From NCBI GenBank assembly GCA_002311655.1, contig DBYZ01000004.1, positions 201,172 to 265,171 on the forward strand: a DNA stretch of 64,000 bases, read 5' to 3'. The translations under genes were made by a program, and so were the position numbers. The stretch comes from Bacteroidales bacterium UBA1173 (lineage in GTDB: Bacteria > Bacteroidota > Bacteroidia > Bacteroidales > F082). Position 1 is the first letter of the stretch, and every line of letters begins with the position of its first letter. The notes beneath the pieces were generated by a model, which searched no databases, was not told the DNA's origin, and saw nothing but the letters and a program-made list of their open reading frames with translations. Positions 18,882 through 27,088 of this stretch are shown here, piece after piece.

Positions 18882-18885
18882 CCCC

Positions 18886-20502
18886 ATGAAAAAACATCTC
18901 GTCATAATTCTCGCGCTACTCTTTGCGCTCACCTCCTGCAACTCCGACCTCCGCAGGGCGAAACGCTATTACCATCAGGCGCAGGAAGTTGCGGGAAACG
19001 ATCCCGACAGCGCCCTCATCCTCATCGACAGCGTGCTGAACATAAAGGTGTTTCTCGACGACGACATCCGCATGGATATGTCGCTGATGCAGGCAGAGGC
19101 GCTTTTTACTCATCCCGACGGCGAGCGACGGGAACTCTCCCAACGCATAAAAGCAAAGAAAATTTACACCATGCCCGAACTTGAACGCTCCGCCGAGTAT
19201 TTTGCCGAAAAAGGCGACTGCCTGAAAGCCTCCTATGGAGCACTCTATAGCGGATATGTGCTACATGAACTTCGCGACGACGACGCTGCAATGATCTGTT
19301 TCAAAGATGCCGCAAAATATGCTGAGATTACTGGTGATTCACTGACTTATGCAAGAGCTAATTATAATGTTGCAAGATTGCTTTATCAAAAGTTTCTTGA
19401 TGAAGAAGCCTTGCCTATTATAAAAACAGCTGATGCATATTTTGGGACTAAATATGACGAACGTGCATTGGCTCAAAACCTTATGTCATTGTCTTATTTT
19501 GACAAGAAAGATTATACTGGTGCTGAAAAATGCTTGAAACAAGGATTGTCTTATGCAAATAAAACTAATTCGAAATATGCATGGCAGAAGCTTATGAACA
19601 ATTATTCTGTTTGTTACCGCGAGCAAGGAAAATTTGATGAGGCAATAGCTTGTTTAAGGCCATTAAAGACAGAGGATACAACCAAATTGGTTATGCATTA
19701 TTTGAATTTTGGGAAAATATTTACAAAATATAGGCAATATGATTCAGCTGAGTTTTATTACAATAAAATACTCCCATATTTATCTTTTGATAATACCAGG
19801 ATTGAGACTAAAGTTTCATCATATGATGCTATGTCCAATTTTGCCGAGTTGCAAAATGATTATCCACTGGCATTAAAATATAGAAAAATACATGGATGGC
19901 TTAAATATCAAGTCCAAGATTCTCTACGCAAAGACAACTTATATCATATACAGCGTCAATATGATTACGAAACCTTGCAAAACACCATGAACCGCCGGAT
20001 AATTTCAAATTATCGTATTGAAATGATGATGGCAGTGGTTATAATCATCGTTTTAGCGGTAGCTCTTGTTCTATATTATCGAATTATTCAGAAAAACAAG
20101 AAAGAAGCTGAAATGAAAGCCACGCTTTTGAGGGTTTTGAAAGATAACGAAAATCTCATCCAAGACAAATCCGATAACCTTGCGGAGAAACTACGGTCTA
20201 TGCAGAGGCTTGAGATTCTTAGTAAAGACCATAAAGATAAATATCTGCTTGCTAATCTCGAGAATGAGATGTTCGGCGACAAGAATCACTGGGAGGTTAT
20301 GACCGATTTGTTCAACACAATATACCCAGGTCTTTATGATTCATTAAAAGAAAAATATCCCGATATGAGCGAGCTTGAATGCAGGGTTTACATGCTCAAC
20401 GATTTCAGGCTTTCGCGCATCGACGAGGCTTTGCTTCTCGATGTCAGCACCAGTGTGCTCGACAAAGCCCGCGGCAAAGTGAAAAAGCTTATTGAACAAT
20501 AA
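18886..20502 (+). CDS. TPR sensor-regulator lipoprotein with membrane helix and C-terminal HTH
   Basis: 538 residues from the ATG at 18886. Lipoprotein-like signal (LALLFALTSCNSDL, Cys near 18). Residues ~20-360 are TPR repeats (YTMPELERSAEYFAEKGD, ALYSGYVLHELRDDDAAM, YAEITGDSLTYARANYNVA). One membrane helix follows (~387-407, MMAVVIIIVLAVALVLYY), then a coiled coil (~410-470), and a C-terminal HTH-like region (SELECRVYMLNDFRLSRIDEALLLD). This is the arrangement of Bacteroidota one-component regulators that sense in the periplasm and bind DNA in the cytoplasm. Base composition shifts from GC-rich to AT-rich near 19320, inside the TPR region, as if the sensor part were mosaic. A terminator at 20555-20597 ends the unit. 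It may control the T9SS gene at 20666. Confidence 0.78.
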   Translation: MKKHLVIILALLFALTSCNSDLRRAKRYYHQAQEVAGNDPDSALILIDSVLNIKVFLDDDIRMDMSLMQAEALFTHPDGERRELSQRIKAKKIYTMPELERSAEYFAEKGDCLKASYGALYSGYVLHELRDDDAAMICFKDAAKYAEITGDSLTYARANYNVARLLYQKFLDEEALPIIKTADAYFGTKYDERALAQNLMSLSYFDKKDYTGAEKCLKQGLSYANKTNSKYAWQKLMNNYSVCYREQGKFDEAIACLRPLKTEDTTKLVMHYLNFGKIFTKYRQYDSAEFYYNKILPYLSFDNTRIETKVSSYDAMSNFAELQNDYPLALKYRKIHGWLKYQVQDSLRKDNLYHIQRQYDYETLQNTMNRRIISNYRIEMMMAVVIIIVLAVALVLYYRIIQKNKKEAEMKATLLRVLKDNENLIQDKSDNLAEKLRSMQRLEILSKDHKDKYLLANLENEMFGDKNHWEVMTDLFNTIYPGLYDSLKEKYPDMSELECRVYMLNDFRLSRIDEALLLDVSTSVLDKARGKVKKLIEQ

Positions 20503-20554
20503 AAATAATTGTATTTCTCCCCCAAAAGTTTGGATGATCAAAATTCCATCTCAT

Positions 20555-20597
20555 TAAAAATCAGCCGCTTACGCCATTTGTAAGCGGCTGATTTTTT
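20555..20597 (+). terminator. Rho-independent terminator
   Basis: A perfect 14-bp stem AATCAGCCGCTTAC / GTAAGCGGCTGATT with a 7-base loop, followed by TTTT. It lies 50 bp after the TPR regulator stop. The A-run before the stem makes it likely bidirectional. Confidence 0.85.
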
Positions 20598-20606
20598 GGA
20601 TGGCAG

Positions 20607-20636
20607 TTTGTATGGGACATTGTTGCGATACTTTTG
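20607..20636 (+). promoter_or_regulatory. Promoter of the T9SS gene at 20666
   Basis: TTTG (20607-20610) and TACTTTTG (20629-20636) separated by 18 bases match the two-part Bacteroides promoter (-33 TTTG, -7 TAnnTTTG). The ATG follows 29 bp after the -7 element, which rules out the TTG at 20600 as the start. Confidence 0.6.
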
Positions 20637-20665
20637 CATCGTTCAACACAAAAAAATCTACAGCT

Positions 20666-22123
20666 ATGAAAAAGTTATTTACAACAATCGCAATTTTAAT
20701 GCTCGCATTGTCGGCTTCAGCGCAGAACTTCAATGTTTGGTATCACGACGGAAACGACGGGAACCTTCACCAGTGCTATAACATCATTGAGATGAGCGAC
20801 GGCAATTTTTTGGTCGATGACGATGTTTTCGAAGAAGTATGTGGAGGAAGTGATATAGGAATAAACTTGTTTAAAATAACTCCTGAAGGGGTGGCGATAG
20901 ACTCCGCTTTCATACCTGGCTCTATGTTCAGGATTAACAGCGGCTTCCCGAAATTACGTGACCCATTCAATGACAACAGAAATATTTTCACTTCTTTTTA
21001 CAATGAAAATGGCGTCGCTCATTATAAAGCCTTGTATATCAATGACAATCTTGAAATTGTAAACGAAATCGACACTGAGCTTGACATCAACGGCACAATA
21101 GGTACCGATTTCAGGGCTTTCATAAATCATAACAACGACATCGTGATTCACGGCTGCGACAGCGACACCACCGAGCGTTTTATTGTTGTCGGTCTTGACG
21201 GCACAACAAAATTTGTCTCGCAGTCGATTGAGAAAAAATACTATGTGCTGGCTCAACGTCCGTTTTTCATGATAAATAAAGACATCGTACGTTATGGCTT
21301 TATAACTTTGCATCGCACTTCGAGTGGTGACTGGGTGTATATCGAAGTTTACGACGAGGAGTTTAACCGAATAGAAGAACACAAAATTGGAAATATCGGC
21401 CAATATACATATATCCGGTTCTATGCTCACATGCGCGGCAGCTATCTTGACGATGGGCATTTTCTGCTTACGGCTCCGGCAGATGACCAATTCCTTAATG
21501 ATTTTAATATTCTTATAAAATTCGACAACAATTTCCAAGTCATTGAGAAGTTCCAGTTTGGTGATTCTTATAATGATTATTTGATGCCACAGAACATTGC
21601 TGTGACCGATGACGGCAGAATTTATGTTGTTTGGTCTGATAATAAACAGGGGAAGCGTGAACTCACTGTCGAATGCCTCGATTTCGACCTGAATTTATTG
21701 GATGAGGTGGTTTGTCTCAGTTATAGGGAGATAGTCAATTTCGGGCTGGTTGTGCGTGAAAACGGCGGATTGGCATTAAGCGGCTGGCTTTATGATTCCA
21801 CTTATCAGTATTACGACTCATCAAAAATTTACGCCGTGGTATTTGATGAAACATTATCCTCACCGGAAATCTCATTTTTAAGAAATCCTTTCGTGTGCTA
21901 TCCCAACCCGGCAAAAGACGTTGTGAATATCAATTTTGCAGATGACACCGAATGCCAATCCGTCGCAATCTATTCCATTGACGGCCGCCTTGTTGTAGAG
22001 ACGTTTCCCGAAGTGTCTCAATCATCAACCATCAACATCGCCAGCCTCACTCCAGGTTTATACTTATTTAAAGTGCGAATGAACGATGGAAAAGAATTTT
22101 CAGAAAAGATTGTTGTGAAATAA
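20666..22123 (+). CDS. Secreted protein with T9SS sorting domain, paralogue 1
   Basis: 485 residues from the ATG at 20666. Signal peptide 1-20 (ALSASAQ). The body (~21-400) has repeated short beta units with GDFRAFINHNNDIVIHG, NKDIVRYGFITLHRT and VTDDGRIYVVWSD, which suggests a beta-propeller-like fold; I see no catalytic motif. The C-terminal ~75 residues are a T9SS tail (VCYPNPAKDVVNI ... AIYSIDGRLV ... TPGLYLFKVRMNDGKEFSEKIVVK). It is a close paralogue of 25637-27088, with one 119-bp stretch almost identical in DNA. Likely exported and surface-attached or released. Ligand or substrate unknown. Confidence 0.8.
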   Translation: MKKLFTTIAILMLALSASAQNFNVWYHDGNDGNLHQCYNIIEMSDGNFLVDDDVFEEVCGGSDIGINLFKITPEGVAIDSAFIPGSMFRINSGFPKLRDPFNDNRNIFTSFYNENGVAHYKALYINDNLEIVNEIDTELDINGTIGTDFRAFINHNNDIVIHGCDSDTTERFIVVGLDGTTKFVSQSIEKKYYVLAQRPFFMINKDIVRYGFITLHRTSSGDWVYIEVYDEEFNRIEEHKIGNIGQYTYIRFYAHMRGSYLDDGHFLLTAPADDQFLNDFNILIKFDNNFQVIEKFQFGDSYNDYLMPQNIAVTDDGRIYVVWSDNKQGKRELTVECLDFDLNLLDEVVCLSYREIVNFGLVVRENGGLALSGWLYDSTYQYYDSSKIYAVVFDETLSSPEISFLRNPFVCYPNPAKDVVNINFADDTECQSVAIYSIDGRLVVETFPEVSQSSTINIASLTPGLYLFKVRMNDGKEFSEKIVVK

Positions 22124-22156
22124 TTTTTCACAGGTTCAATTTTACTCTCATTTTTC

Positions 22157-22189
22157 GCTGTGCGGAGCGCAGCTCCGCACAGCATTTTT
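22157..22189 (+). terminator. GC-rich hairpin terminator (12-bp perfect stem, 3-base loop)
   Basis: GCTGTGCGGAGC / GCTCCGCACAGC with loop GCA, followed by ATTTTT. It lies 33 bp after the T9SS gene stop. Its design (12-bp GC-rich perfect stem, 3-base loop) is the same as the palindrome at 55711-55737, so it may belong to a class of small mobile palindromes used here as a terminator. Confidence 0.7.
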
Positions 22190-22278
22190 CCAACAAAATT
22201 CCAGTGATATTCCTGCCATTTGTCGTATTAAATTTTTAATTTTGCAAAACAATATTCATTAACAATTTTACAACTATG
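22186..22278 (+). repeat. Upstream block shared with 25545-25639 (copy 1)
   Basis: From TTTTCCAACAAAATTCCAG through GATATTCC(T/A)GCCATTTGT, then TTTGCAAAA and CAATATT(C/T)ATTAAC to the start codon, this ~93-bp stretch is nearly the same as the leader of 25637-27088. It contains TTTG (22219-22222) and TAATTTTG (22237-22244), so it carries a promoter. Confidence 0.7.
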
Positions 22279-22485
22279 AAAAAATATCTTGAGATTGCCC
22301 TGATGAGCGGTGTTGGCGTTCTTGTAAGCTTCTTGTTCAGTCGATTGCTTAAGTATTATAGCGTTGAATACGATGTCTTGCTGGAAATCATATCCATCCT
22401 GACAATCGTGCTTATAGCATCCGTTTGGGCTGGTATAAAGAACTTATCACGTATAAAGGACTTATCACGAAATAGAACAAAGTAA
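22276..22485 (+). CDS. Small two-helix membrane protein
   Basis: 69 residues with two hydrophobic helices (about 5-25, IALMSGVGVLVSFLF, and 36-54, LLEIISILTIVLIASVWA) and a basic C-terminal tail containing a repeated SRIKDLSR-type motif (KNLSRIKDLSRNRTK). No family recognised. It starts right behind the repeated promoter block and is followed after 5 bp by the thioredoxin-fold lipoprotein, so it is probably the first gene of the 22276-24912 operon. It could be an accessory subunit of the membrane or redox functions encoded next to it; that is only inferred from position. Confidence 0.6.
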   Translation: MKKYLEIALMSGVGVLVSFLFSRLLKYYSVEYDVLLEIISILTIVLIASVWAGIKNLSRIKDLSRNRTK

Positions 22486-22490
22486 GGCAC

Positions 22491-23729
22491 ATGAAAAATC
22501 CATTAACTATATTCTTGGCACTAATCATAGCAATCGCTTTTGCAAGCTGCAATAGCAAACCTTCTGCCAAACAAGTGATTGGCAAATCCTATAAAAAATG
22601 CCAATTAATCAAAAGCGGACATTATGAGATGTCGAGAAAGATGAAATACATGTCTGATAAAGACACACTAATATCTCACTATACTTGCGATTTCAAGAAA
22701 ATGCCCGATGACACGATTTATGGCGTCTATTTTTCTTCGTGCGACGAATATCCTGGGAACGAATATTTCAGTAAAGTCAATTATCTTTACACTGGCGATG
22801 AGTTCGTTCAATATGACGATACGGTTGGAACCGTAATTTCTTGTGCACTTTGGTCTGATATTATTAACAGAGGTAAGCATAACCGCACTTTTTACACCCC
22901 TTTAGTCAGAAAAGATAGCTATCCGCTCACGAATAATTTTAAATTGCTTGACAAGGACTATTCATACGAGCTTTCGGAAACTTGTCTTGATGAAAAACCA
23001 TGTCATTTTGTTAAGATTCTTTCCAATAATCTTGAAGACGATGATGAAGAAGTATTTGGCATAAAAACTTTCAGATATGAAATAAACATTTGGATTGATA
23101 AAGACGATTATTTGCCATTGCAATATTCCGTGACTTTTGACATGGTACAGCAAAACGACACAATGTACCAATATGAAGAATGTAAGCTGTTGAATTTCAA
23201 TGAAGACTATGAAGAAAACAATCTGACTTTGGAATCTGTTCCGGAAGATGTCGTTCTGAGCGATTATGAGCCATATCAAGCTCAGGAACCACTTCCTGAA
23301 GGCTCTCCGGCACCTGATTGGTCGTTGCCGACAATAGACGGAGACTTGGTTCATCTTGCCGATTTGAAAGGCGGCGTTGTTATGCTCGATATCTTTTATA
23401 AATCATGTGCTCCGTGCTGTGCAGCTTTGCCGTTTTTACAAAGTCTTCATGAAAAATACCATGATAAAGGTTTCATCATGATAGGCATCGACCCGATTGA
23501 CGACCCGATGAAGGACGAAATGGCGGGTTTTCTTACGAAACGAGGCATAACATACACCATTCTTTTCGCTGAACGTGATTTTTCAGATTTTTATAGAATT
23601 GAAGGATATCCGACCTTGCTTTTGCTCGACAGGGAAGGGAACATTTTGATGAATCAATGCGGATACAGCAGCCAACACGAGGAAATGTTTGAAAAAATCA
23701 TTGTCGAAGCCTTGGAAAGCAAGAATTAA
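22491..23729 (+). CDS. Thioredoxin-fold (TlpA/AhpC-TSA type) lipoprotein
   Basis: 412 residues. Lipoprotein signal with lipobox AFASC (Cys20). Residues ~30-265 form a large N-terminal domain of beta type, seen in Bacteroidota TlpA-like proteins, with no named function (YTCDFKKMPDDTIYG). The C-terminal ~145 residues are a redoxin domain: GSPAPDWSLPTIDGD, VVMLDIFYKSCAPCCAALPF with active-site Cys306 and Cys309 plus an extra Cys310, and a cis-Pro motif in RIEGYPTLLLLD. The protein probably reduces or exchanges disulfides in the periplasm. It lies in an operon with a retropepsin-like lipoprotein. The CAPCC form, with a third adjacent Cys, is unusual compared with the standard CxPC. Confidence 0.82.
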   Translation: MKNPLTIFLALIIAIAFASCNSKPSAKQVIGKSYKKCQLIKSGHYEMSRKMKYMSDKDTLISHYTCDFKKMPDDTIYGVYFSSCDEYPGNEYFSKVNYLYTGDEFVQYDDTVGTVISCALWSDIINRGKHNRTFYTPLVRKDSYPLTNNFKLLDKDYSYELSETCLDEKPCHFVKILSNNLEDDDEEVFGIKTFRYEINIWIDKDDYLPLQYSVTFDMVQQNDTMYQYEECKLLNFNEDYEENNLTLESVPEDVVLSDYEPYQAQEPLPEGSPAPDWSLPTIDGDLVHLADLKGGVVMLDIFYKSCAPCCAALPFLQSLHEKYHDKGFIMIGIDPIDDPMKDEMAGFLTKRGITYTILFAERDFSDFYRIEGYPTLLLLDREGNILMNQCGYSSQHEEMFEKIIVEALESKN

Positions 23730-23742
23730 AACATTCAACATA

Positions 23743-24912
23743 ATGAAAAAGCATCTGATAATCATAACAGTAGCATTGATAGTATCAATATTATTGTCAA
23801 GTTGTGGCACTTTGTCATTCCAATTGCGAAACTTTAAAAAAGTTAAAAGCACTTATACAAGCTCCATAAGTAATAACGAACCTATAAATTTCGTGGTAAA
23901 AAATAATAGGATGTTGGCTCAAGCAACAATAAACGGCGAACCAGATACTGTTTTGCTGGACACTGGCGACAGTCAAGGTTTGACATATTTCCATAATCTT
24001 TCGGAAAAAACCGACGACTACTCTAAGTTGAAATTACAAAGTGCGCATAAAAAATCCATAGTCTATGCAAAAATGGACACCGTCAACGTTCAATTCTATT
24101 ATTTCCATAATACATTAAAACTCGACATTTGCGTAAATTACGACAACCCTTGCGGAAATGCAATATCCGATTATCCCGTACTTGGAAACGATGCCATTTT
24201 CGCCTTTCAATTCACGAATTCTAAAATGAGTTTGAGTTTTACAGATCAGAAAATATCTTATTACAAATACAATGACGATACATCATTTAATATGACCGGT
24301 TATAAACCAATGAAATGCGGCTTTTCTTGGAAGCAAAACGTTTTATATGTCTATCCGATTATTGGAGGAGTGGAATACAAATGCCTTTTTGACACAGGCA
24401 ACAATAAATACATATTATTACAAAACAAAGGCAAAAAAGTACAAAAGCGTGATGGCGATATAATTCTGGAAGGAGCATTTGGCGTTGCTACATCAGGAAT
24501 AGCAGAGGCTGGCGAGATGATTGTAAGACCAGATGAGACAGTTACTCTCGGTGACGAAGATTTCAAAGCCACGGTTATGTATCTTTCTTATATTGTGGTT
24601 GGTAACATGGGCATGCAGTTTATCCAACGATTCGACTGGTTCTATGATCGTGTAAAAAATGTGTTGTATTATAAACCTCGTGATGTCGAAGAAAACAAGT
24701 TTAATATAGATCAACCATACAAGGTTCTCGCGACAAACGATGGTCTTATGATTGTCAGCCGCATCGTTGATGATAAAAACACTCTGAGATTTGGCGACAT
24801 CATCACCTCAGTCAACGGCGAAAAAATAACCGCCAAAAACATCTGTCACTACAACGAATTATTGAATAACACACAAGATTGGAATCAATTTGAAATTGAG
24901 ATAATTCATTAA
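23743..24912 (+). CDS. Retropepsin-like aspartic protease lipoprotein with PDZ domain
   Basis: 389 residues from the ATG at 23743. Lipoprotein signal ending LLSSCGTL (Cys21). Two aspartic-protease signatures are visible: LLDTGDSQG with Asp73 and CLFDTGNNKYILL with Asp217, so the chain carries two retropepsin-like halves (Asp_protease_2 type) rather than one that must dimerise. A PDZ-like domain occupies ~325-389 (LMIVSRIVDDKNTLRFGDIITSVNG, in two segments, with ENICHYNELL). Such a protein probably cleaves exported peptides or proteins at the inner face of the envelope. It overlaps the convergent HTH regulator gene by 4 bp. Neighbours point to a joint redox/protease cassette. Confidence 0.78.
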   Translation: MKKHLIIITVALIVSILLSSCGTLSFQLRNFKKVKSTYTSSISNNEPINFVVKNNRMLAQATINGEPDTVLLDTGDSQGLTYFHNLSEKTDDYSKLKLQSAHKKSIVYAKMDTVNVQFYYFHNTLKLDICVNYDNPCGNAISDYPVLGNDAIFAFQFTNSKMSLSFTDQKISYYKYNDDTSFNMTGYKPMKCGFSWKQNVLYVYPIIGGVEYKCLFDTGNNKYILLQNKGKKVQKRDGDIILEGAFGVATSGIAEAGEMIVRPDETVTLGDEDFKATVMYLSYIVVGNMGMQFIQRFDWFYDRVKNVLYYKPRDVEENKFNIDQPYKVLATNDGLMIVSRIVDDKNTLRFGDIITSVNGEKITAKNICHYNELLNNTQDWNQFEIEIIH

Positions 24913-25487
24913 AACCCCTCAAAAATCGCATCCAAAGTCCTTTTGTCGGACTTGAAGCCCAGCAATTCCTTTATTTTCTGCTTCCTTTTGAAAATTGCGC
25001 TTTGCGAAACGCAATATATCTCCGACAATTCCAATGTCGTTAAGCGGGATTTCACCAAACAGCAAAACCGCAGATCTTTCTCATTCAAATCTGACTTCTT
25101 CAAGAAATCGGAAAACGAAGCGAAAATTTGCAAGACCGTTTCGCTTAACTCATTGGTTTCCTGCTCGCTAACAGCTTCAAAGACAGGCTTTTTGTTCGCC
25201 GAATAATAACCTTTTTCGTGCATCAGCTTGTAAATGTCGGTTTGCTTAAACTGATTATATGACGAGGCTTTCTTTGAATATCTCTTTCGTGTAAATAACC
25301 ACAGGCACAAAATAATAACAAGCGCAATTATTCCATTAACCAATAATTTTTGCGTTGTGGGGCTTTTCTGCTCTTCAATTTGCAATTGATAATAAAATGT
25401 TCCTGTTACGGTATCTCTTGTAGCCGTAATACTCTCTATCGGTTCCTGTAAATGAAAAACAATAGATGGTTTGATCGTGTCGTTCAT
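24909..25487 (-). CDS. Short membrane-bound HTH regulator lacking a sensor domain
   Basis: 192 residues. There is a ~47-residue N-terminal stretch without a signal peptide, one membrane helix (~48-66, LLVNGIIALVIILCLWLF), a basic stop (TRKRYSKK), and a cytoplasmic part with a C-terminal HTH (DLNEKDLRFCCLVKSRLTTLELSEIYCVSQSAIFKRKQ in two pieces). It matches the C-terminal halves of the regulators at 1-393 and 18886-20502, but the TPR sensor region is missing. It has its own TATTTTTG promoter element about 14 bp upstream on the minus strand. It lies convergent to the retropepsin gene and divergent from the T9SS gene at 25637, which is the natural candidate target. Confidence 0.7.
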   Translation of the reverse strand: MNDTIKPSIVFHLQEPIESITATRDTVTGTFYYQLQIEEQKSPTTQKLLVNGIIALVIILCLWLFTRKRYSKKASSYNQFKQTDIYKLMHEKGYYSANKKPVFEAVSEQETNELSETVLQIFASFSDFLKKSDLNEKDLRFCCLVKSRLTTLELSEIYCVSQSAIFKRKQKIKELLGFKSDKRTLDAIFEGF

Positions 25488-25544
25488 ATCAATTTTTTTT
25501 GCAAAAATACTACATTATAAAAGTCAAAAATGCGATTCCAAAAC

Positions 25545-25639
25545 TTTTCCAACAAAATTCCAGTGATATTCCAGCCATTTGTTGTGTTTTATCTTGAAAT
25601 TTGCAAAAACAATATTTATTAACTAATTTTACAGCTATG
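25545..25639 (+). repeat. Upstream block shared with 22186-22278 (copy 2)
   Basis: About 95 bp nearly identical to the leader of the gene at 22276, running from the same TTTTCCAACAAAATTCC start to the ATG. The TTTG box is kept (25578-25581). The -7 element is degraded by one base (GAAATTTG, 25596-25603). Confidence 0.7.
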
Positions 25640-27088
25640 AAAAAGTTATTTACAACAATCGCAATTTTAATGCTCGCATTAGCGGCATCAGCGCAGAATT
25701 ACAATGTTTGGGAACACAACAACTATGACGGCAACACTCACCAGTGTTACGACATCATAGAGTTGAGCGACGGCAATTTCATGGTCGATGAAGATGTGTT
25801 CAGCGATTATGGCGACGACACTGGCATTATACTTTATAAAATCACCCCTGAAGGAATCGCTGTAGATTCAGCTTTCATATCAGCTGAAATGCTGAATATC
25901 AACAGCGGCTTCCCGAAATTACGCGACCCATTCAATGACAACAGTAATATTTTCACTTCTTTCTACAATGAAGATGGTGCCGCTCATTACAAAGCATTAT
26001 ATATAAACGACAATTTGGAAATCACAGGTGAGGTTGTGGCGGAACTTGACATTGATGGCACAATAGGCTCCGATTTCAGGGCTTTCATAAATCATAACAA
26101 CGACATCGTTATTCACGACATTGACGGTAATGGCAGTGAGCGTTTTTATATTATAGGTCTCGATGGCACGACAAAATTCGTATCGCAACCGGTTGAAAAA
26201 AAATACTATATGTTAGCTCAACGTCCGTTTTTCATGATAAATAAAGACATCGTACGTTACGGCTTTATAACTTTGCATCGCACATCGAGTGGAGACTGGG
26301 TGTATATCGAAGTTTACGACGAGGAGTTTAACCGCATCGAAGAGCACAAAATTAACACTGCCGGTCAATACACTTATGTCAGCTACTATGCTCATATGTG
26401 CGGCAGTTATCTTGATGAAGGGCATTTCCTCTTGACAGCTCCGGCTTCAGATCAATACAATAATCATTTTAATGTCCTCGTCAAATTCGACAACGATTTT
26501 CAGGTTGTTGGAAAATTCCAGTTTGCCGATAGCCCTTGGGATTATCTGATGAAAAAGAATCTTGCAGTAACAGATGACGGCCGGATATATGTTGTGTGGG
26601 TTGATAAAGTAGGTGATTACGAAAGGAACCTGATTATTGATTGCCTGGATTTTGACTTGAATCTAAAAGATGAAGCACGTTGTTTGAGTATTCTGAATAT
26701 TGTAAATTCCGGATTAGCAGTGAGGTCTAATGGCGGATTGGCATTATGTGGCTGGGGTTATAAATCCGATGCCTATTATTATGAGTCATCATACATATAT
26801 GCTGTCGTTTTTAATGAATATTTTTCAACATCGGAAATTGCAGCTTCGACAAAGCCATTCCTCTGCTATCCGAACCCGGCAAAAGACTTTGTCCACATAG
26901 AGTTCTCAGAGAATTCCGATTGCCAATCAATTGAAATATATTCCATCGACGGTCGCCTTGTTGAGACGTTTCCCGAAACGTCTCAATCATCAACCATCAA
27001 CATCGCCAACCTCACCCCAGGTTTATACCTGATCAAAGTGCGAATGAACGACGGCTCGGAGTTCACGGAGCGTATTGTTAAAGAATGA
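25637..27088 (+). CDS. Secreted protein with T9SS sorting domain, paralogue 2
   Basis: 483 residues from the ATG at 25637. Signal peptide 1-20 (ALAASAQ). It is a paralogue of 20666-22123 over its full length: same N-terminus, same SDFRAFINHNNDIVIHD and VRYGFITLHRTSSGDWVYIE units, and the same T9SS tail (LCYPNPAKDFVHI ... IYSIDGRLVE ... LTPGLYLIKVRMNDGSEFTERIVKE). DNA 26216-26334 differs from 21251-21369 by only three bases, while other parts are much more diverged. It carries the same upstream block as the small membrane gene at 22276. The stop overlaps the next start as ATGA. Confidence 0.8.
   Translation: MKKLFTTIAILMLALAASAQNYNVWEHNNYDGNTHQCYDIIELSDGNFMVDEDVFSDYGDDTGIILYKITPEGIAVDSAFISAEMLNINSGFPKLRDPFNDNSNIFTSFYNEDGAAHYKALYINDNLEITGEVVAELDIDGTIGSDFRAFINHNNDIVIHDIDGNGSERFYIIGLDGTTKFVSQPVEKKYYMLAQRPFFMINKDIVRYGFITLHRTSSGDWVYIEVYDEEFNRIEEHKINTAGQYTYVSYYAHMCGSYLDEGHFLLTAPASDQYNNHFNVLVKFDNDFQVVGKFQFADSPWDYLMKKNLAVTDDGRIYVVWVDKVGDYERNLIIDCLDFDLNLKDEARCLSILNIVNSGLAVRSNGGLALCGWGYKSDAYYYESSYIYAVVFNEYFSTSEIAASTKPFLCYPNPAKDFVHIEFSENSDCQSIEIYSIDGRLVETFPETSQSSTINIANLTPGLYLIKVRMNDGSEFTERIVKE

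Noticed and set aside
23743..24912. Reading the double-DTG lipoprotein as a regulator or a plain PDZ protein
   Set aside because: Both DTG motifs lie in hydrophobic-hydrophobic-DTG contexts typical of retropepsin-like halves, so protease is the better call, though activity is unproven.
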